Part shown: piece after piece, positions 33,880 through 42,355 of the stretch
Numbering within the stretch: position 1 is the stretch's first letter
Layout: each line of letters starts with the position of its first letter
Assembly: GCA_902492205.1 (NCBI GenBank)
Contig: CABUKU010000016.1
Location: 6,700-70,699 of the forward strand
Reading direction: 5' to 3'
DNA: 64,000 nt
DNA from: an uncultured Bacteroides sp.
Lineage (GTDB): Bacteria; Bacteroidota; Bacteroidia; Bacteroidales; Bacteroidaceae
The notes under the pieces: generated by a model
Seen by the model: the letters and a program-made list of their open reading frames with translations, nothing else
The model's database searches: none
Told to the model about the DNA's origin: nothing
Program-made: the position numbers and the translations under genes

Positions 33880-34938
33880 ATGAAAAAGAAAGGATTCATT
33901 TCGTGCTTATTGCTGTTGGCAGGAGCCTTTGCATGGCAGACTTCCAGGGTGGAGGCTTGTAGCCGTGCCGTGTATGTCGGTCCGGATGATTTGGTAATAA
34001 CAGGTCGCACTATGGACTGGAAAGAAGATATCGGCAGTAACCTGTGGATATTCCCAAGAGGAATGCAACGTGCCGGTTATGATAAGGAGAATACCATTAA
34101 ATGGACATCTAAATATGGAAGCCTTGTTGCTTCGGCTTATGACTTCGGAACTTGTGACGGGATGAATGAAAAAGGACTGGTGGCTAGTTTGCTTGCCTTG
34201 CCCGAATCCGATTATACCCGTCCAAACGATAATCGTCCTGTGATGGGAATAGGTATCTGGACGCAATATGTTTTGGATAACTTTGCTACCGTCAGTGAAG
34301 CTGTGGATGAGTTGAAGAAAGAAACTTTCCGTATCTATGCACCGAAGATGCCCAACGGAGCAAGTTCGAACATGCATCTTGCTATTACAGATCCTACCGG
34401 AAACAGTGCTGTTCTGGAATACCGTGACGGTAATCTGAATGTTTACGAAGGTAAGCAATATCAGGTAATGACTAATTCACCTTTTTATGATGAACAGTTG
34501 GCTACGAATGACTATTGGAAAAGCGTGGGCGGGTTGGATATGCTTCCCGGAACCAATCGTTCGTCCGACAGGTTTGCCCGTGCATCTTTTTATATTAATG
34601 TAATCCCGAAAACAGAGAACATCCACGAAGCCATTGCCGGAGTTATAGGTGTGATGCGCAATGTATCTGTTCCATTGGGAATAAGCACTCCCGATAAACC
34701 GCATATTTCTTCTACCCGTTGGCGTTCTATTTCCGACCAAAAGAATAAGGTTTATTATTTTGAATCCACGCTAAGTCCAAGTACATTCTGGGTGGATTTG
34801 AATAAAGTGGATTTCAAGCCGGGAGCAAAAGTAAGGAAGCTCGATTTGGTACATGGAGAGATATATGCCGGAGAAGCATATAAGGATTTTAAAGATAGCA
34901 AGCCTTTTGTGTTTTTGTTTGAAACGCCTGCCGCATGA
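33880..34938 (+). CDS. choloylglycine hydrolase family (bile salt hydrolase / penicillin V acylase-like)
   Basis: An N-terminal-nucleophile hydrolase predicted to cut the amide bond of conjugated bile acids or related amides. A signal peptide of 26 residues ends VEA, leaving Cys27 as the mature N-terminal nucleophile. The family residues fall at the expected spacing: C27, R43 and D46 (GRTMDW), plus NSPFYDEQ near 207 and SSDRFARASFY near 227. The secreted location fits other Bacteroides bile salt hydrolases. The substrate is not decided by the sequence: linear amide C-N hydrolases of this family also act on penicillin V or acyl-homoserine lactones. Confidence 0.88.
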   Translation: MKKKGFISCLLLLAGAFAWQTSRVEACSRAVYVGPDDLVITGRTMDWKEDIGSNLWIFPRGMQRAGYDKENTIKWTSKYGSLVASAYDFGTCDGMNEKGLVASLLALPESDYTRPNDNRPVMGIGIWTQYVLDNFATVSEAVDELKKETFRIYAPKMPNGASSNMHLAITDPTGNSAVLEYRDGNLNVYEGKQYQVMTNSPFYDEQLATNDYWKSVGGLDMLPGTNRSSDRFARASFYINVIPKTENIHEAIAGVIGVMRNVSVPLGISTPDKPHISSTRWRSISDQKNKVYYFESTLSPSTFWVDLNKVDFKPGAKVRKLDLVHGEIYAGEAYKDFKDSKPFVFLFETPAA

Positions 34939-34957
34939 CAACACATAATATAATTAA

Positions 34958-34988
34958 AAAAGCTGCTTCGAACATCGGAGCAGCTTTT
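34958..34988. terminator. bidirectional terminator between the Ntn hydrolase and efp
   Basis: A 14-bp stem around AGCTGCT/AGCAGCT with a 3-nt loop, flanked by A-run and T-run, lies between convergent genes. Confidence 0.85.
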
Positions 34989-35013
34989 ATATATCTGAAT
35001 GTTTACTTACCGT

Positions 35014-35580
35014 TTAAGCCTTTACGCGACCTACATAAGAACCGTCTCTTGTGTCAATTTCGATAGTTTCTCCTTCGTTGATGAACAATGGAACACGAAC
35101 TTCTGCGCCTGATTCAACTGTTGCAGGCTTGGTAGCATTTGTTGCTGTGTCGCCTTTTACTCCCGGTTCGGTATAAGTAACTTTCATCTGAACTTTAACA
35201 GGAACATCGGCATAAAGAACTGTTTCTGTTGAAGCATCGGATACGACTTCTACAATCATTTCTTCTTTTAAGAAGTCAACGCCATTGATTAAATCGTGAG
35301 CGATAGGGTGCTGATCAAAGGTTTCCTGATTCATGAAGATGAAATCTTCTCCTTCTTTATATAAGAATTGGTAAGGACGGCGTTCTACACGTACGTCTTC
35401 CAATTTTTCACCGATATTGAAACGGCGTTCAAGAACATAACCGCTAACTACATCTTTCAACTTCGTACGCATAAAGGTGTTACCTTTTCCCGGTTTTACG
35501 TGAAGGAACTCAATACAGAAGTAAAGTTTGCCATCCATGCGGATGCATGTTCCGTTCTTAATGTCTTGTGCATTAATCAT
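35014..35580 (-). CDS. efp: elongation factor P
   Basis: Relieves ribosome stalling at polyproline stretches. The 188 residues cover the three domains: an N-terminal KOW-like domain with the tip loop VKPGKGNTF (Lys32 at the position modified in other species), an OB domain, and a C-terminal OB domain ending in GETIEIDTRDGSYVGRV. It is monocistronic, with a good promoter upstream. Confidence 0.97.
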   Translation of the reverse strand: MINAQDIKNGTCIRMDGKLYFCIEFLHVKPGKGNTFMRTKLKDVVSGYVLERRFNIGEKLEDVRVERRPYQFLYKEGEDFIFMNQETFDQHPIAHDLINGVDFLKEEMIVEVVSDASTETVLYADVPVKVQMKVTYTEPGVKGDTATNATKPATVESGAEVRVPLFINEGETIEIDTRDGSYVGRVKA

Positions 35581-35636
35581 ACTTTCTTTTCTTTTTTTAT
35601 ATTGTTATTAATATTGTCTCTCGTGGGTTTCGGGTG

Positions 35637-35668
35637 CAAAAGTAATCTAAATCAATAAAAAACGCAAA
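35637..35668 (-). promoter_or_regulatory. efp promoter
   Basis: On the minus strand, TTTG at 35668-35665 and TACTTTTG at 35644-35637 are 20 bp apart, a full Bacteroides -33/-7 match. Confidence 0.75.
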
Positions 35669-35695
35669 ATCTTTTGACTAAAAAAGACTTATCTC

Positions 35696-35726
35696 TTGGT
35701 TAATTTAAAAAAAGTGTCTATTTTTG
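35696..35726 (+). promoter_or_regulatory. rpmH promoter
   Basis: TTG at 35696-35698 and TATTTTTG at 35719-35726 are 20 bp apart; the ATG is at 35771. Confidence 0.75.
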
Positions 35727-35770
35727 CAGCCCGATTACGTAGAATAATAACATAAAAACAAGATACAGTA

Positions 35771-35929
35771 ATGAAAAGAACATTTCAACCCTCTAACAGA
35801 AAGAGAAAGAACAAACACGGTTTCCGTGAGAGAATGGCAACTGCTAATGGCCGCAGAGTGTTGGCTGCACGTCGTGCTAAAGGAAGAAAGAAATTAACCG
35901 TTTCTGACGAGTATAACGGAACAAAGTAA
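35771..35929 (+). CDS. rpmH: 50S ribosomal protein L34
   Basis: A 52-residue, highly basic protein beginning MKRTFQPSNRKRKNKHGFRE, with the L34 signature RERMATANGRRVLAARRAKGRK. It is slightly longer than the 44-46 residues of enteric L34 because of a C-terminal tail (LTVSDEYNGTK), as in other Bacteroidetes. It has its own promoter and terminator. It is not next to rnpA or dnaA here, unlike the classical arrangement. Confidence 0.97.
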   Translation: MKRTFQPSNRKRKNKHGFRERMATANGRRVLAARRAKGRKKLTVSDEYNGTK

Positions 35930-35954
35930 TTGTTTCTACAATACGGTGAGAAAT

Positions 35955-35991
35955 AGAAAAGGGGGTGAATTTAATATTCATCCCCTTTTCT
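35955..35991. terminator. bidirectional terminator between rpmH and thrE
   Basis: A 16-bp stem (35955-35970 with 35976-35991, 5-nt loop) with a GGGG/CCCC core and flanking A and T runs, between convergent genes. Confidence 0.88.
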
Positions 35992-36009
35992 ATTTTTATT
36001 TTCTTGTTA

Positions 36010-37359
36010 TTACCATTCAATGAACTTGCCACGTGCTTTGCGCTTTGCCAATTCTTCATTCAGGAACTTCTGTCTGTCTTTGGCTATGTAGCGGCGTGCA
36101 AAGATATTCGGCACGGCAACTCCGAGTGCAATGCAGACAATAATCAGTGCGGAAGTGATACCATTGGAGAAAGCATTGGTTACTTCCCCTACCACGCCTT
36201 GCATGTTGATAAGTGCCATTAACGAACGATACATTAATACACCTGGAATCATTGGAATCACAGAAGGTATGGAGAGTACGTGATTGGGGACATGAAACCA
36301 ATGAACTGCTTTAACAGCAAGCAGACTGACAACGAAACTACCCATAAACGAACCGATAACAGGACCGTAGCCAAGTTCGAAGTTTACAAAGTTACGTGTA
36401 CAAACAGCAATGATACCACCAACAGCCACTACCCAAAGCAGGCGGCGCTGAATATTGAATATCATGGAAAAGCCTATGGCTGCAATGGCTGCTGCCAATG
36501 CATAAGTCAGATAAGTATCATGTGGAACCATGCTTAACTCGCTGAACTTCTGGTCAATGGTTACATCCTCCATAACAAGAAGGCGCATGGCGAAAGCGAT
36601 ACCGAACGTCATTGCACCTACCATCATCACAGTATTGGCTGCACGGGTGATACCTACCAATAGATGATTGTCAATCATATCGTCCACAAAGTTAATAAGC
36701 GGCACTCCCGGAACAATAAACAATGCACAGGCAAGTAACGGGTGATATGGGGTAGCCGATAATCCCGTATAAGCTGAGGCATAAGCCAAACAGGTTGCGG
36801 CAAACGCGGCGAGAGCGATACTCATATAAACATTCATGCCGAATTCGATGCAACGTGCGCGTACGCGGAAACCGACAAAAGCACAAATTGAGGCAAAAAG
36901 AAAAGCAATCCAGTCGCTGCCGAACAGCTTACAGAATCCTCCACAGGCAAACCCTGCTCCGATGGCAACTATATAAGGTATGTAATTGCGCGGTTTGTTG
37001 GCAATCTTTGTTAGCTCTTCCTCGTATTGGTCTAAGGAATAATCCTTTTCAATCGCGTGCCATGACAGTTTGCTGATTTGTGAAATAGCAGTCATGTTAA
37101 TACCATGTTTCTCACACTTCTGGAACTTGGAGAAAGAGTGTTTTTCGTCACTCACATTCACCATTAGCATAGTCCACCGGATATCAATGTGTAATTTGTC
37201 TTCGGGAATGCCTAGATAGGCTGCTACGCGTTTCATGTTTCGTTCAATGCGGTTAGTGTCCGCTGCGCTCTCCATGAGCAGTTTACCGGTGCGGAGCAAG
37301 AGATCCAGTTTACGTCTTAATAGCAATATCTCTTGTTCGTTCGTTGTCTCGTTTGTCAT
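36010..37359 (-). CDS. threonine/serine exporter, ThrE family (fused DUF1212-DUF3815)
   Basis: An inner-membrane exporter of 449 residues with an N-terminal cytosolic domain (KLLMESAADTNRIERNMKRVAAYLG, DIRWTMLMVNVSD) and about ten membrane helices. ThrE_1 (FVDDMIDNHLLVGITRAANTVM) and ThrE_2 (IPSVIPMIPGVLMYRSLMALIN) halves are joined in one chain, as in the actinobacterial ThrE rather than the split two-gene form. The export of threonine, serine or similar solutes is inferred from the family. It is monocistronic, with a -7 box at 37411-37418. Confidence 0.9.
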   Translation of the reverse strand: MTNETTNEQEILLLRRKLDLLLRTGKLLMESAADTNRIERNMKRVAAYLGIPEDKLHIDIRWTMLMVNVSDEKHSFSKFQKCEKHGINMTAISQISKLSWHAIEKDYSLDQYEEELTKIANKPRNYIPYIVAIGAGFACGGFCKLFGSDWIAFLFASICAFVGFRVRARCIEFGMNVYMSIALAAFAATCLAYASAYTGLSATPYHPLLACALFIVPGVPLINFVDDMIDNHLLVGITRAANTVMMVGAMTFGIAFAMRLLVMEDVTIDQKFSELSMVPHDTYLTYALAAAIAAIGFSMIFNIQRRLLWVVAVGGIIAVCTRNFVNFELGYGPVIGSFMGSFVVSLLAVKAVHWFHVPNHVLSIPSVIPMIPGVLMYRSLMALINMQGVVGEVTNAFSNGITSALIIVCIALGVAVPNIFARRYIAKDRQKFLNEELAKRKARGKFIEW

Positions 37360-37410
37360 TTGCTCTCGTTTTGTTAATCCTGAATATTATACCTGAACTT
37401 TTTCGGGCTG

Positions 37411-37418
37411 CAAAGGTA
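37411..37418 (-). promoter_or_regulatory. -7 box (TACCTTTG) for the ThrE gene
   Basis: An exact TAnnTTTG match on the minus strand, 51 bp upstream of the start. Confidence 0.55.
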
Positions 37419-37512
37419 TAAAAAAATCTGTGACATTTAGTTGTAACCGGTTGTGCTTTATGAGAGGAAACGATATTTAAGATTAAATGTAGGAATGGAA
37501 GCGAAATTATCG

Positions 37513-37520
37513 TATCTTTG
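37513..37520 (+). promoter_or_regulatory. -7 box (TATCTTTG) for the PASTA-rluD operon
   Basis: An exact consensus match 22 bp upstream of the ATG at 37543; it excludes the longer reading frame opening at 37453. Confidence 0.6.
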
Positions 37521-37542
37521 GCCCCGGAATAATTTGTTATGT

Positions 37543-38175
37543 ATGACATTTAAAGAATTCTTTTCATTTAAGAATAACCGTTTCTTTTGGATAAACATCA
37601 TTTTAATGGTGGTTGTCTGTTGTGTGTCGCTTTGGGGAGTGCTAAAGTGGTTGGATGACTATACCCAGCATGGCGAATCGGTTACGGTTCCCAAAGTAAG
37701 CGGTATGTTTGTAGATGAGGCTGTTTCAATCTTTAATAAAGAAGGATTGGTCTGTGCAGTGGTCGATTCGAGTTACCGCAAGGGAGTTGCTCCGGGGAGC
37801 ATTCTCGATCAAAGTCCTGTGGCAGGAATGAAAGTAAAAGCAGGAAGAACCGTTTATCTGACAATAAATTCATTAAGTGTTCCTTTGCAGGCTGTGCCTG
37901 ATGTAGCCGATAATAGCTCTGCCCGTCAGGCGGAAGCTAAATTACTTGCGGCAGGGTTTAAGCTGACCGATAATGAATTGATTGCCGGTGAAAAAGATTG
38001 GGTTTATGGAGTGAAGTACAATGGTCGTCGTCTTGGTTTTGGCGAAAAAGTTCCCACAGGAGCAAAGCTGACTTTGCTTGTAGGAAGCGGAGAGCGCGAA
38101 GCTGTGTCCGATAGTCTTGGCGCAGATACCCCTTCGTCCGGTGAGGATGCCGTGGTAGACGATTCTTGGTTCTGA
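37543..38175 (+). CDS. PASTA-domain membrane protein
   Basis: A 210-residue bitopic protein with one N-terminal membrane helix (FFWINIILMVVVCCVSLWGVL) and two periplasmic PASTA repeats (VTVPKVSGMFVDEAVSIFNKEGL with DQSPVAGMKVKAGRTVYLTI, then a second ending KVPTGAKLTLLVGSG). A short acidic tail follows. It has no kinase or transpeptidase domain, unlike PASTA kinases and PBPs. PASTA repeats bind peptidoglycan or beta-lactams in other proteins. It heads a six-gene run whose next members are RluD and a Ddl homologue. Confidence 0.87.
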   Translation: MTFKEFFSFKNNRFFWINIILMVVVCCVSLWGVLKWLDDYTQHGESVTVPKVSGMFVDEAVSIFNKEGLVCAVVDSSYRKGVAPGSILDQSPVAGMKVKAGRTVYLTINSLSVPLQAVPDVADNSSARQAEAKLLAAGFKLTDNELIAGEKDWVYGVKYNGRRLGFGEKVPTGAKLTLLVGSGEREAVSDSLGADTPSSGEDAVVDDSWF

Positions 38176-38192
38176 TACGTAAATCATTCATA

Positions 38193-39260
38193 ATGGCAGA
38201 TTACTTAGAAGATATAGATGATTCTGTAGATGATGTGGAGCCTGTAGGCGATTCGCCGGAACTATATGAACATTTTCGTGTAGTAGTGGATAAAGGACAG
38301 TCTCCCGTCCGTGTTGATAAATATCTTTTCGAACGCATTGTCAATGCTTCGCGAAACCGTATTCAAAAGGCTGCTGAAGCCGGTATGGTAATGGCGAACG
38401 GTAAATCGGTGAAGAGCAACTATAAAGTAAAACCTTTGGATGTGCTCACCGTTATGATGGATCGCCCGCGTTATGACAATGAAATTGTACCCGAAGACAT
38501 TCCCCTTAATATTGTTTATGAAGACAAAGACCTGATGGTAATAAACAAACCGGCAGGGCTGGTTGTGCATCCCGGTTGCGGAAACTATCACGGCACTTTG
38601 GTCAATGCAATAGCATGGCATTTAAAAGATAATCCCGATTATGATCCTAACGATCCGCATGTAGGTTTGGTACATCGCATTGATAAAGATACTTCCGGTC
38701 TTTTGCTTATAGCTAAGACTCCCAATGCAAAAACTCATTTGGGCTTGCAGTTTTTCAATAAAACGACCAAACGCAAATATCAGGCATTGGTGTGGGGAAC
38801 AGTAGAGAATGATGAAGGAAGAATTGAAGGCAATATAGCCCGTAATCCTAAAGACCGCATGCAGATGGCGGTATTCTCCGATCCCGAGATAGGCAAACAT
38901 GCCGTTACCCATTATAGAGTATTAGAGCGTTTGGGATATGTAACGCTGGTGGAATGTGTACTCGAAACCGGAAGAACGCATCAGATACGTGTACACATGA
39001 AGCATATCGGTCATACCTTGTTCAATGACGAACGCTATGGCGGACATGAAATCTTAAAAGGAACTCATTTCAGCAAATATAAGCAATTCGTAAACAACTG
39101 TTTTGATACTTGCCCCCGTCAGGCACTCCACGCCATGACACTTGGTTTCGTTCATCCTACTACGGGTGAAGAAATGTTCTTCACGTCAGAACTTCCTCAG
39201 GATATGAGTGTTCTGATAGAAAAATGGAGAACTTATATTTCAAATCGTGATATAGAATGA
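38193..39260 (+). CDS. rluD: 23S rRNA pseudouridine synthase, RluD family
   Basis: Isomerises uridines in 23S rRNA helix 69. The 355 residues comprise an acidic N-terminal tail, an S4 RNA-binding domain (about 37-90, VRVDKYLFERIVNASRNRIQKA) and the RluA/D catalytic domain with HRIDKDTSGLLL (Asp164 as nucleophile). RTHQIRVHMKHIGHTLFND is also present. The start at 38193 lies 17 bp after the PASTA stop. The stop overlaps the next start (ATGA, 39257-39260), so translation of the Ddl-like gene is coupled. Confidence 0.93.
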   Translation: MADYLEDIDDSVDDVEPVGDSPELYEHFRVVVDKGQSPVRVDKYLFERIVNASRNRIQKAAEAGMVMANGKSVKSNYKVKPLDVLTVMMDRPRYDNEIVPEDIPLNIVYEDKDLMVINKPAGLVVHPGCGNYHGTLVNAIAWHLKDNPDYDPNDPHVGLVHRIDKDTSGLLLIAKTPNAKTHLGLQFFNKTTKRKYQALVWGTVENDEGRIEGNIARNPKDRMQMAVFSDPEIGKHAVTHYRVLERLGYVTLVECVLETGRTHQIRVHMKHIGHTLFNDERYGGHEILKGTHFSKYKQFVNNCFDTCPRQALHAMTLGFVHPTTGEEMFFTSELPQDMSVLIEKWRTYISNRDIE

Positions 39261-40132
39261 AACGGAACATTGCCATAGTAGCAGAAGATAAAGCCTATGC
39301 TCATGAGCTAGCGGCTTTTTTTGATGAAAACAGATATAATTCTTATGTTATACTTGTAGACCGTCCATGTTGGACAGCTTTGCTGTCTGACGGCGCCAGA
39401 ACTGTAGTTGATAAGAATGACTTCAGCTTTTTTACCGATGAAACATGGGTGAAACCGGACTTTGCTTACATCGCTACCCATACTTATGGAAGCGGTGGAA
39501 AGTTACAGGGTTATTTTGATTTGCAGAAAATTCCTTATTCTTCGTCAAATCTGTTGGTTTCTGCGATTTCTTTTAATAAATTTGCATGTAATCAGTATTT
39601 AAAAGGTTTCGGGGTACGTGTGCCCGAAGGCTTGGTATTGAAAAAAGGATATGAAATATCCGCAGAAGATGTTGCCGAAAAAATAGGCTTTCCCTGTTTC
39701 GTGAAGCCTAATGAAGGAAGTGACAATGCTGCCGTTATGAAAGTAGACGGGAAAGAGGGAATGTGGCAGGCTATTGCAAATGCTTTCAGATATTCGGATG
39801 AGGTTTTGATTGAACCAGCCGTAGAAGGAACGGAAGTAGAATGTGCCTGTTATAAAACAAAGAAAAAAGAAGGATTATACCTTTCTGTTTCTTTGTCCGA
39901 AGATGTGGAAAGACGCATCAGGATGCTGACATCTGTTATTTATGATATTCTCGGTTGCTCGGGGATGGTCGTAATAAAATATATTGTAGACATAGATAAT
40001 AAAATAAACTTATTGAGAATAAATGCCACTCCTCGGATAACCGCTGAAGGCTTTATTTGCCGGCAGGCTATTGAAACCGGACGGGACATGAAGGAGGTGA
40101 TGACAGATATTATAGAGAATAAATTCATATAA
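39257..40132 (+). CDS. degenerate D-Ala-D-Ala-ligase-like ATP-grasp protein (probable pseudoenzyme)
   Basis: A 291-residue homologue of D-alanine-D-alanine ligase, shorter than the usual 310-360. The fold is recognisable from FDFAYIATH-like DFAYIATHTYGSGGKLQGYFD, the ATP-binding Lys150 in FPCFVKP and the C-terminal INLLRINATPR. Key catalytic parts are lost. The N-terminal GGxSxExxVS loop is replaced by AEDKAYAHELAAF. The omega loop that should follow CACYKT is deleted. The metal ligands Asp and Glu are changed to K241 (VIKY) and R254 (LLRIN); only N256 remains, and the following Gly is R260. The frame is intact and overlaps rluD by 4 bp. It therefore is probably not a working Ddl; a regulatory or new ATP-grasp role is possible. 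Confidence 0.8.
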   Translation: MKRNIAIVAEDKAYAHELAAFFDENRYNSYVILVDRPCWTALLSDGARTVVDKNDFSFFTDETWVKPDFAYIATHTYGSGGKLQGYFDLQKIPYSSSNLLVSAISFNKFACNQYLKGFGVRVPEGLVLKKGYEISAEDVAEKIGFPCFVKPNEGSDNAAVMKVDGKEGMWQAIANAFRYSDEVLIEPAVEGTEVECACYKTKKKEGLYLSVSLSEDVERRIRMLTSVIYDILGCSGMVVIKYIVDIDNKINLLRINATPRITAEGFICRQAIETGRDMKEVMTDIIENKFI

Positions 40133-40134
40133 TT

Positions 40135-41289
40135 ATGGAAAAGCACGCAGAGTTTGACGAGATTCGTCCGTATCACGATGAAGAGCTTCCTCAAGTATTT
40201 GAAGAGCTGATTGCCGACCCGCAGTTCCAACATATTGCAACCGTTGCCATGCCCGGAATACCTTTTGAAGTCTTGGCACAAGGTATGCGCCAATGTAAAA
40301 CCAAATCAGAGTTTCAAAAGAACTTCGGTTATAAGATACTATGGAACATTGCCAAGTCTTGCTGTGACGGGCTGACACTCGACCATACTGCGATTAAAGA
40401 CAAAAAACTGGCTTATACATACATATCCAACCACCGGGATATAACCCTTGATTCGGGATTCCTTTCGGTTTTGCTTGTAGATCAGGGAATGGATACGGTA
40501 GAGATTGCAATAGGAGATAACCTGTTGATCTATCCCTGGATTAAGAAGTTCGTCCGTACCAATAAATCGTTTATTGTTCAGCGTGGGTTAAGTATGCGCC
40601 AGCAACTAGAGTCTTCCCAACGCCTTTCACGTTACATTCATCATACCATTACGGATAAGAACCAATCTATCTGGATTGCACAACGCGAAGGACGTGCCAA
40701 AGATTCGAGCGACCACACGCAGGAAAGCCTGTTGAAGATGCTTGCCATGGAAGGGGGAGAGGGAGATGCCATTGAGAGATTGCTATCGCTGAATATTGCT
40801 CCGCTATGTATCTCTTACGAATATGATCCGTGCGATTACCTGAAAGCAAAAGAGTTCCAGTTGAAACGTGATAACCCCGATTATAAGAAATCGGTAGACG
40901 ACGATTTGCTGAACATGGCGACCGGGATAACCGGATATAAAGGAAGGGTACATTTTAAGGTTGCTTCCTGTATCAATGAAGAACTGCTGAAGGTGGAGGA
41001 TAATTTGTCTAAGCAAGACTTGTTCACCAGCGTGGCGGTAATCATTGATAAAGCCATTCACAGCAATTATACTCTTTATGCAGGCAACTATGTTGCTTAC
41101 GATTTACTCTTGGGCAATGGTGAGTTTGCCGGTAAATACACGGAACAAGAGAAAGCACACTTTGAAGAATATGTGCAAAAGCAACTCGATAAAATAGATA
41201 TTCCAAACAAAGATATTCCTTTCTTGAAAGAAAAGATATTATATATGTATGCCAATCCGTTGATTAATTACTTGGAAGCAACCAAATGA
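40135..41289 (+). CDS. glycerophosphate/1-acylglycerophosphate acyltransferase-like protein
   Basis: A 384-residue protein of the PlsC/PlsB acyltransferase superfamily. The acyl-acceptor motif is seen as YISNHRDITLDSGFL (near 97-111, NHxD-type box) and a second block as IWIAQREGRAKDSSD (near 180-194, resembling FPEGTRS). It lacks clear N-terminal membrane helices, unlike E. coli PlsC. The predicted role is acylation in phospholipid or other lipid synthesis; the acceptor is unknown. It begins 2 bp after the Ddl-like stop and its own stop overlaps the next start (ATGA). Confidence 0.8.
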   Translation: MEKHAEFDEIRPYHDEELPQVFEELIADPQFQHIATVAMPGIPFEVLAQGMRQCKTKSEFQKNFGYKILWNIAKSCCDGLTLDHTAIKDKKLAYTYISNHRDITLDSGFLSVLLVDQGMDTVEIAIGDNLLIYPWIKKFVRTNKSFIVQRGLSMRQQLESSQRLSRYIHHTITDKNQSIWIAQREGRAKDSSDHTQESLLKMLAMEGGEGDAIERLLSLNIAPLCISYEYDPCDYLKAKEFQLKRDNPDYKKSVDDDLLNMATGITGYKGRVHFKVASCINEELLKVEDNLSKQDLFTSVAVIIDKAIHSNYTLYAGNYVAYDLLLGNGEFAGKYTEQEKAHFEEYVQKQLDKIDIPNKDIPFLKEKILYMYANPLINYLEATK

Positions 41290-41951
41290 GAAGACGGTCT
41301 TTATACATAATATGTTTGCTGTGTGCAGTGCTTTTGCAGTTCTCCTGCAAAGATGATGCCTACACATATCCTCCCGTTCAACTGGAATTTGTTTGTGCCC
41401 ATATGGATGAAACAGGAACAGTCGATTATTTCCTGAACGATGACGGCAAAGCGTATTATGTTGACAATGCAGCCCGGTTTACCAAAATGCTTCCCGATAC
41501 GGTTTACAGAATGATATGCAACTATGAAGTACTGAGTGCGGCTTCTTCAACCTCCAAAGGAAACGCCTTGGTTTATGCTTTGCAGCAAACGGTTTCTGTC
41601 ATCCCGATCAGTGAGGAAAAGCTTGTGGGGGATATGAAAACAGATCCGGTGGAAGTGCAAAGCATCTGGAAGAAAAGTGCCGGATACATCAATATGGTGC
41701 TGCTGGTAAAGTCGCAGGATGGGAAACATTTGTTTCATTTCGTCGAGAATGGCATAGCGGATGAAGGAGGACGCAAAAGGCTGAGTCTTACTCTTTACCA
41801 CGATAAGACGAATGATATTGAAGCCTATACCAAAAATGCTTATTTATCCGTTCCGCTTAATAAATATAAGGATGTGTTGACCGACGGCGATCTTATAGAC
41901 TTTCATATCAATACACGCAGCGGGATGAAAACTTATAGTTTTACTTATTAA
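41286..41951 (+). CDS. NigD-like lipoprotein
   Basis: A 221-residue secreted lipoprotein with lipobox LLQFSC (Cys21). The rest is beta-rich and resembles NigD-like Bacteroides proteins, with an N-terminal OB-like part and a C-terminal beta sandwich (KRLSLTLYHDKTND, INTRSGMKTYSFTY). NigD was named from a bacteriocin locus but has no known activity. It is translationally coupled to the acyltransferase and followed 12 bp later by the rhodanese lipoprotein. Confidence 0.7.
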   Translation: MRRRSLYIICLLCAVLLQFSCKDDAYTYPPVQLEFVCAHMDETGTVDYFLNDDGKAYYVDNAARFTKMLPDTVYRMICNYEVLSAASSTSKGNALVYALQQTVSVIPISEEKLVGDMKTDPVEVQSIWKKSAGYINMVLLVKSQDGKHLFHFVENGIADEGGRKRLSLTLYHDKTNDIEAYTKNAYLSVPLNKYKDVLTDGDLIDFHINTRSGMKTYSFTY

Positions 41952-41963
41952 GAAATAAAAAGT

Positions 41964-42344
41964 ATGAAACGTGTACTGTCTCTGTTATCTTTATTCTCTC
42001 TCATTTGTTTCTCATGCAATAAAGGTGATTATAAAACGATGGATGTAAATGATTTCGAATCTTTGATTAATACGGACGAAGTGCAACTCGTAGATGTGCG
42101 CACCGGGGTGGAATACTCGGAAGGACACATACCCGAAGCTATCAATATTAACGTAATGGATGACTCTTTCCGTACGCTGTCCGATTCTTTGCTGACGAAA
42201 GATGTCCCTGTTGCCGTTTATTGCCGCAGTGGAAAACGCAGCAAAGCGGCTGCCGACATACTCAGCAAAAAAGGCTTTAAGGTTTATGAACTTGCCAAAG
42301 GATTCAATTCATGGCAAGAAGCAGGTAAAGAGATTGTAAAGTAA
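41964..42344 (+). CDS. rhodanese-domain lipoprotein
   Basis: A 126-residue lipoprotein with lipobox ICFSC (Cys18) and a single rhodanese domain. LVDVRTGVEYSEGHIPEAININ is the family start, and the active-site loop is YCRSGKRS with catalytic Cys87. It is predicted to sit in the periplasm and to transfer sulfur or act in thiol chemistry. It is the last gene of the PASTA-rluD run and ends tail-to-tail with rhaR 11 bp away. Confidence 0.92.
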   Translation: MKRVLSLLSLFSLICFSCNKGDYKTMDVNDFESLINTDEVQLVDVRTGVEYSEGHIPEAININVMDDSFRTLSDSLLTKDVPVAVYCRSGKRSKAAADILSKKGFKVYELAKGFNSWQEAGKEIVK

Positions 42345-42355
42345 ATCCGGCTGTT

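Noticed and set aside
37543..42344. A division/cell-wall cluster with a functional D-Ala-D-Ala ligase
   Set aside because: The Ddl homologue has lost the omega loop and metal ligands, so the gene is described as Ddl-like only.
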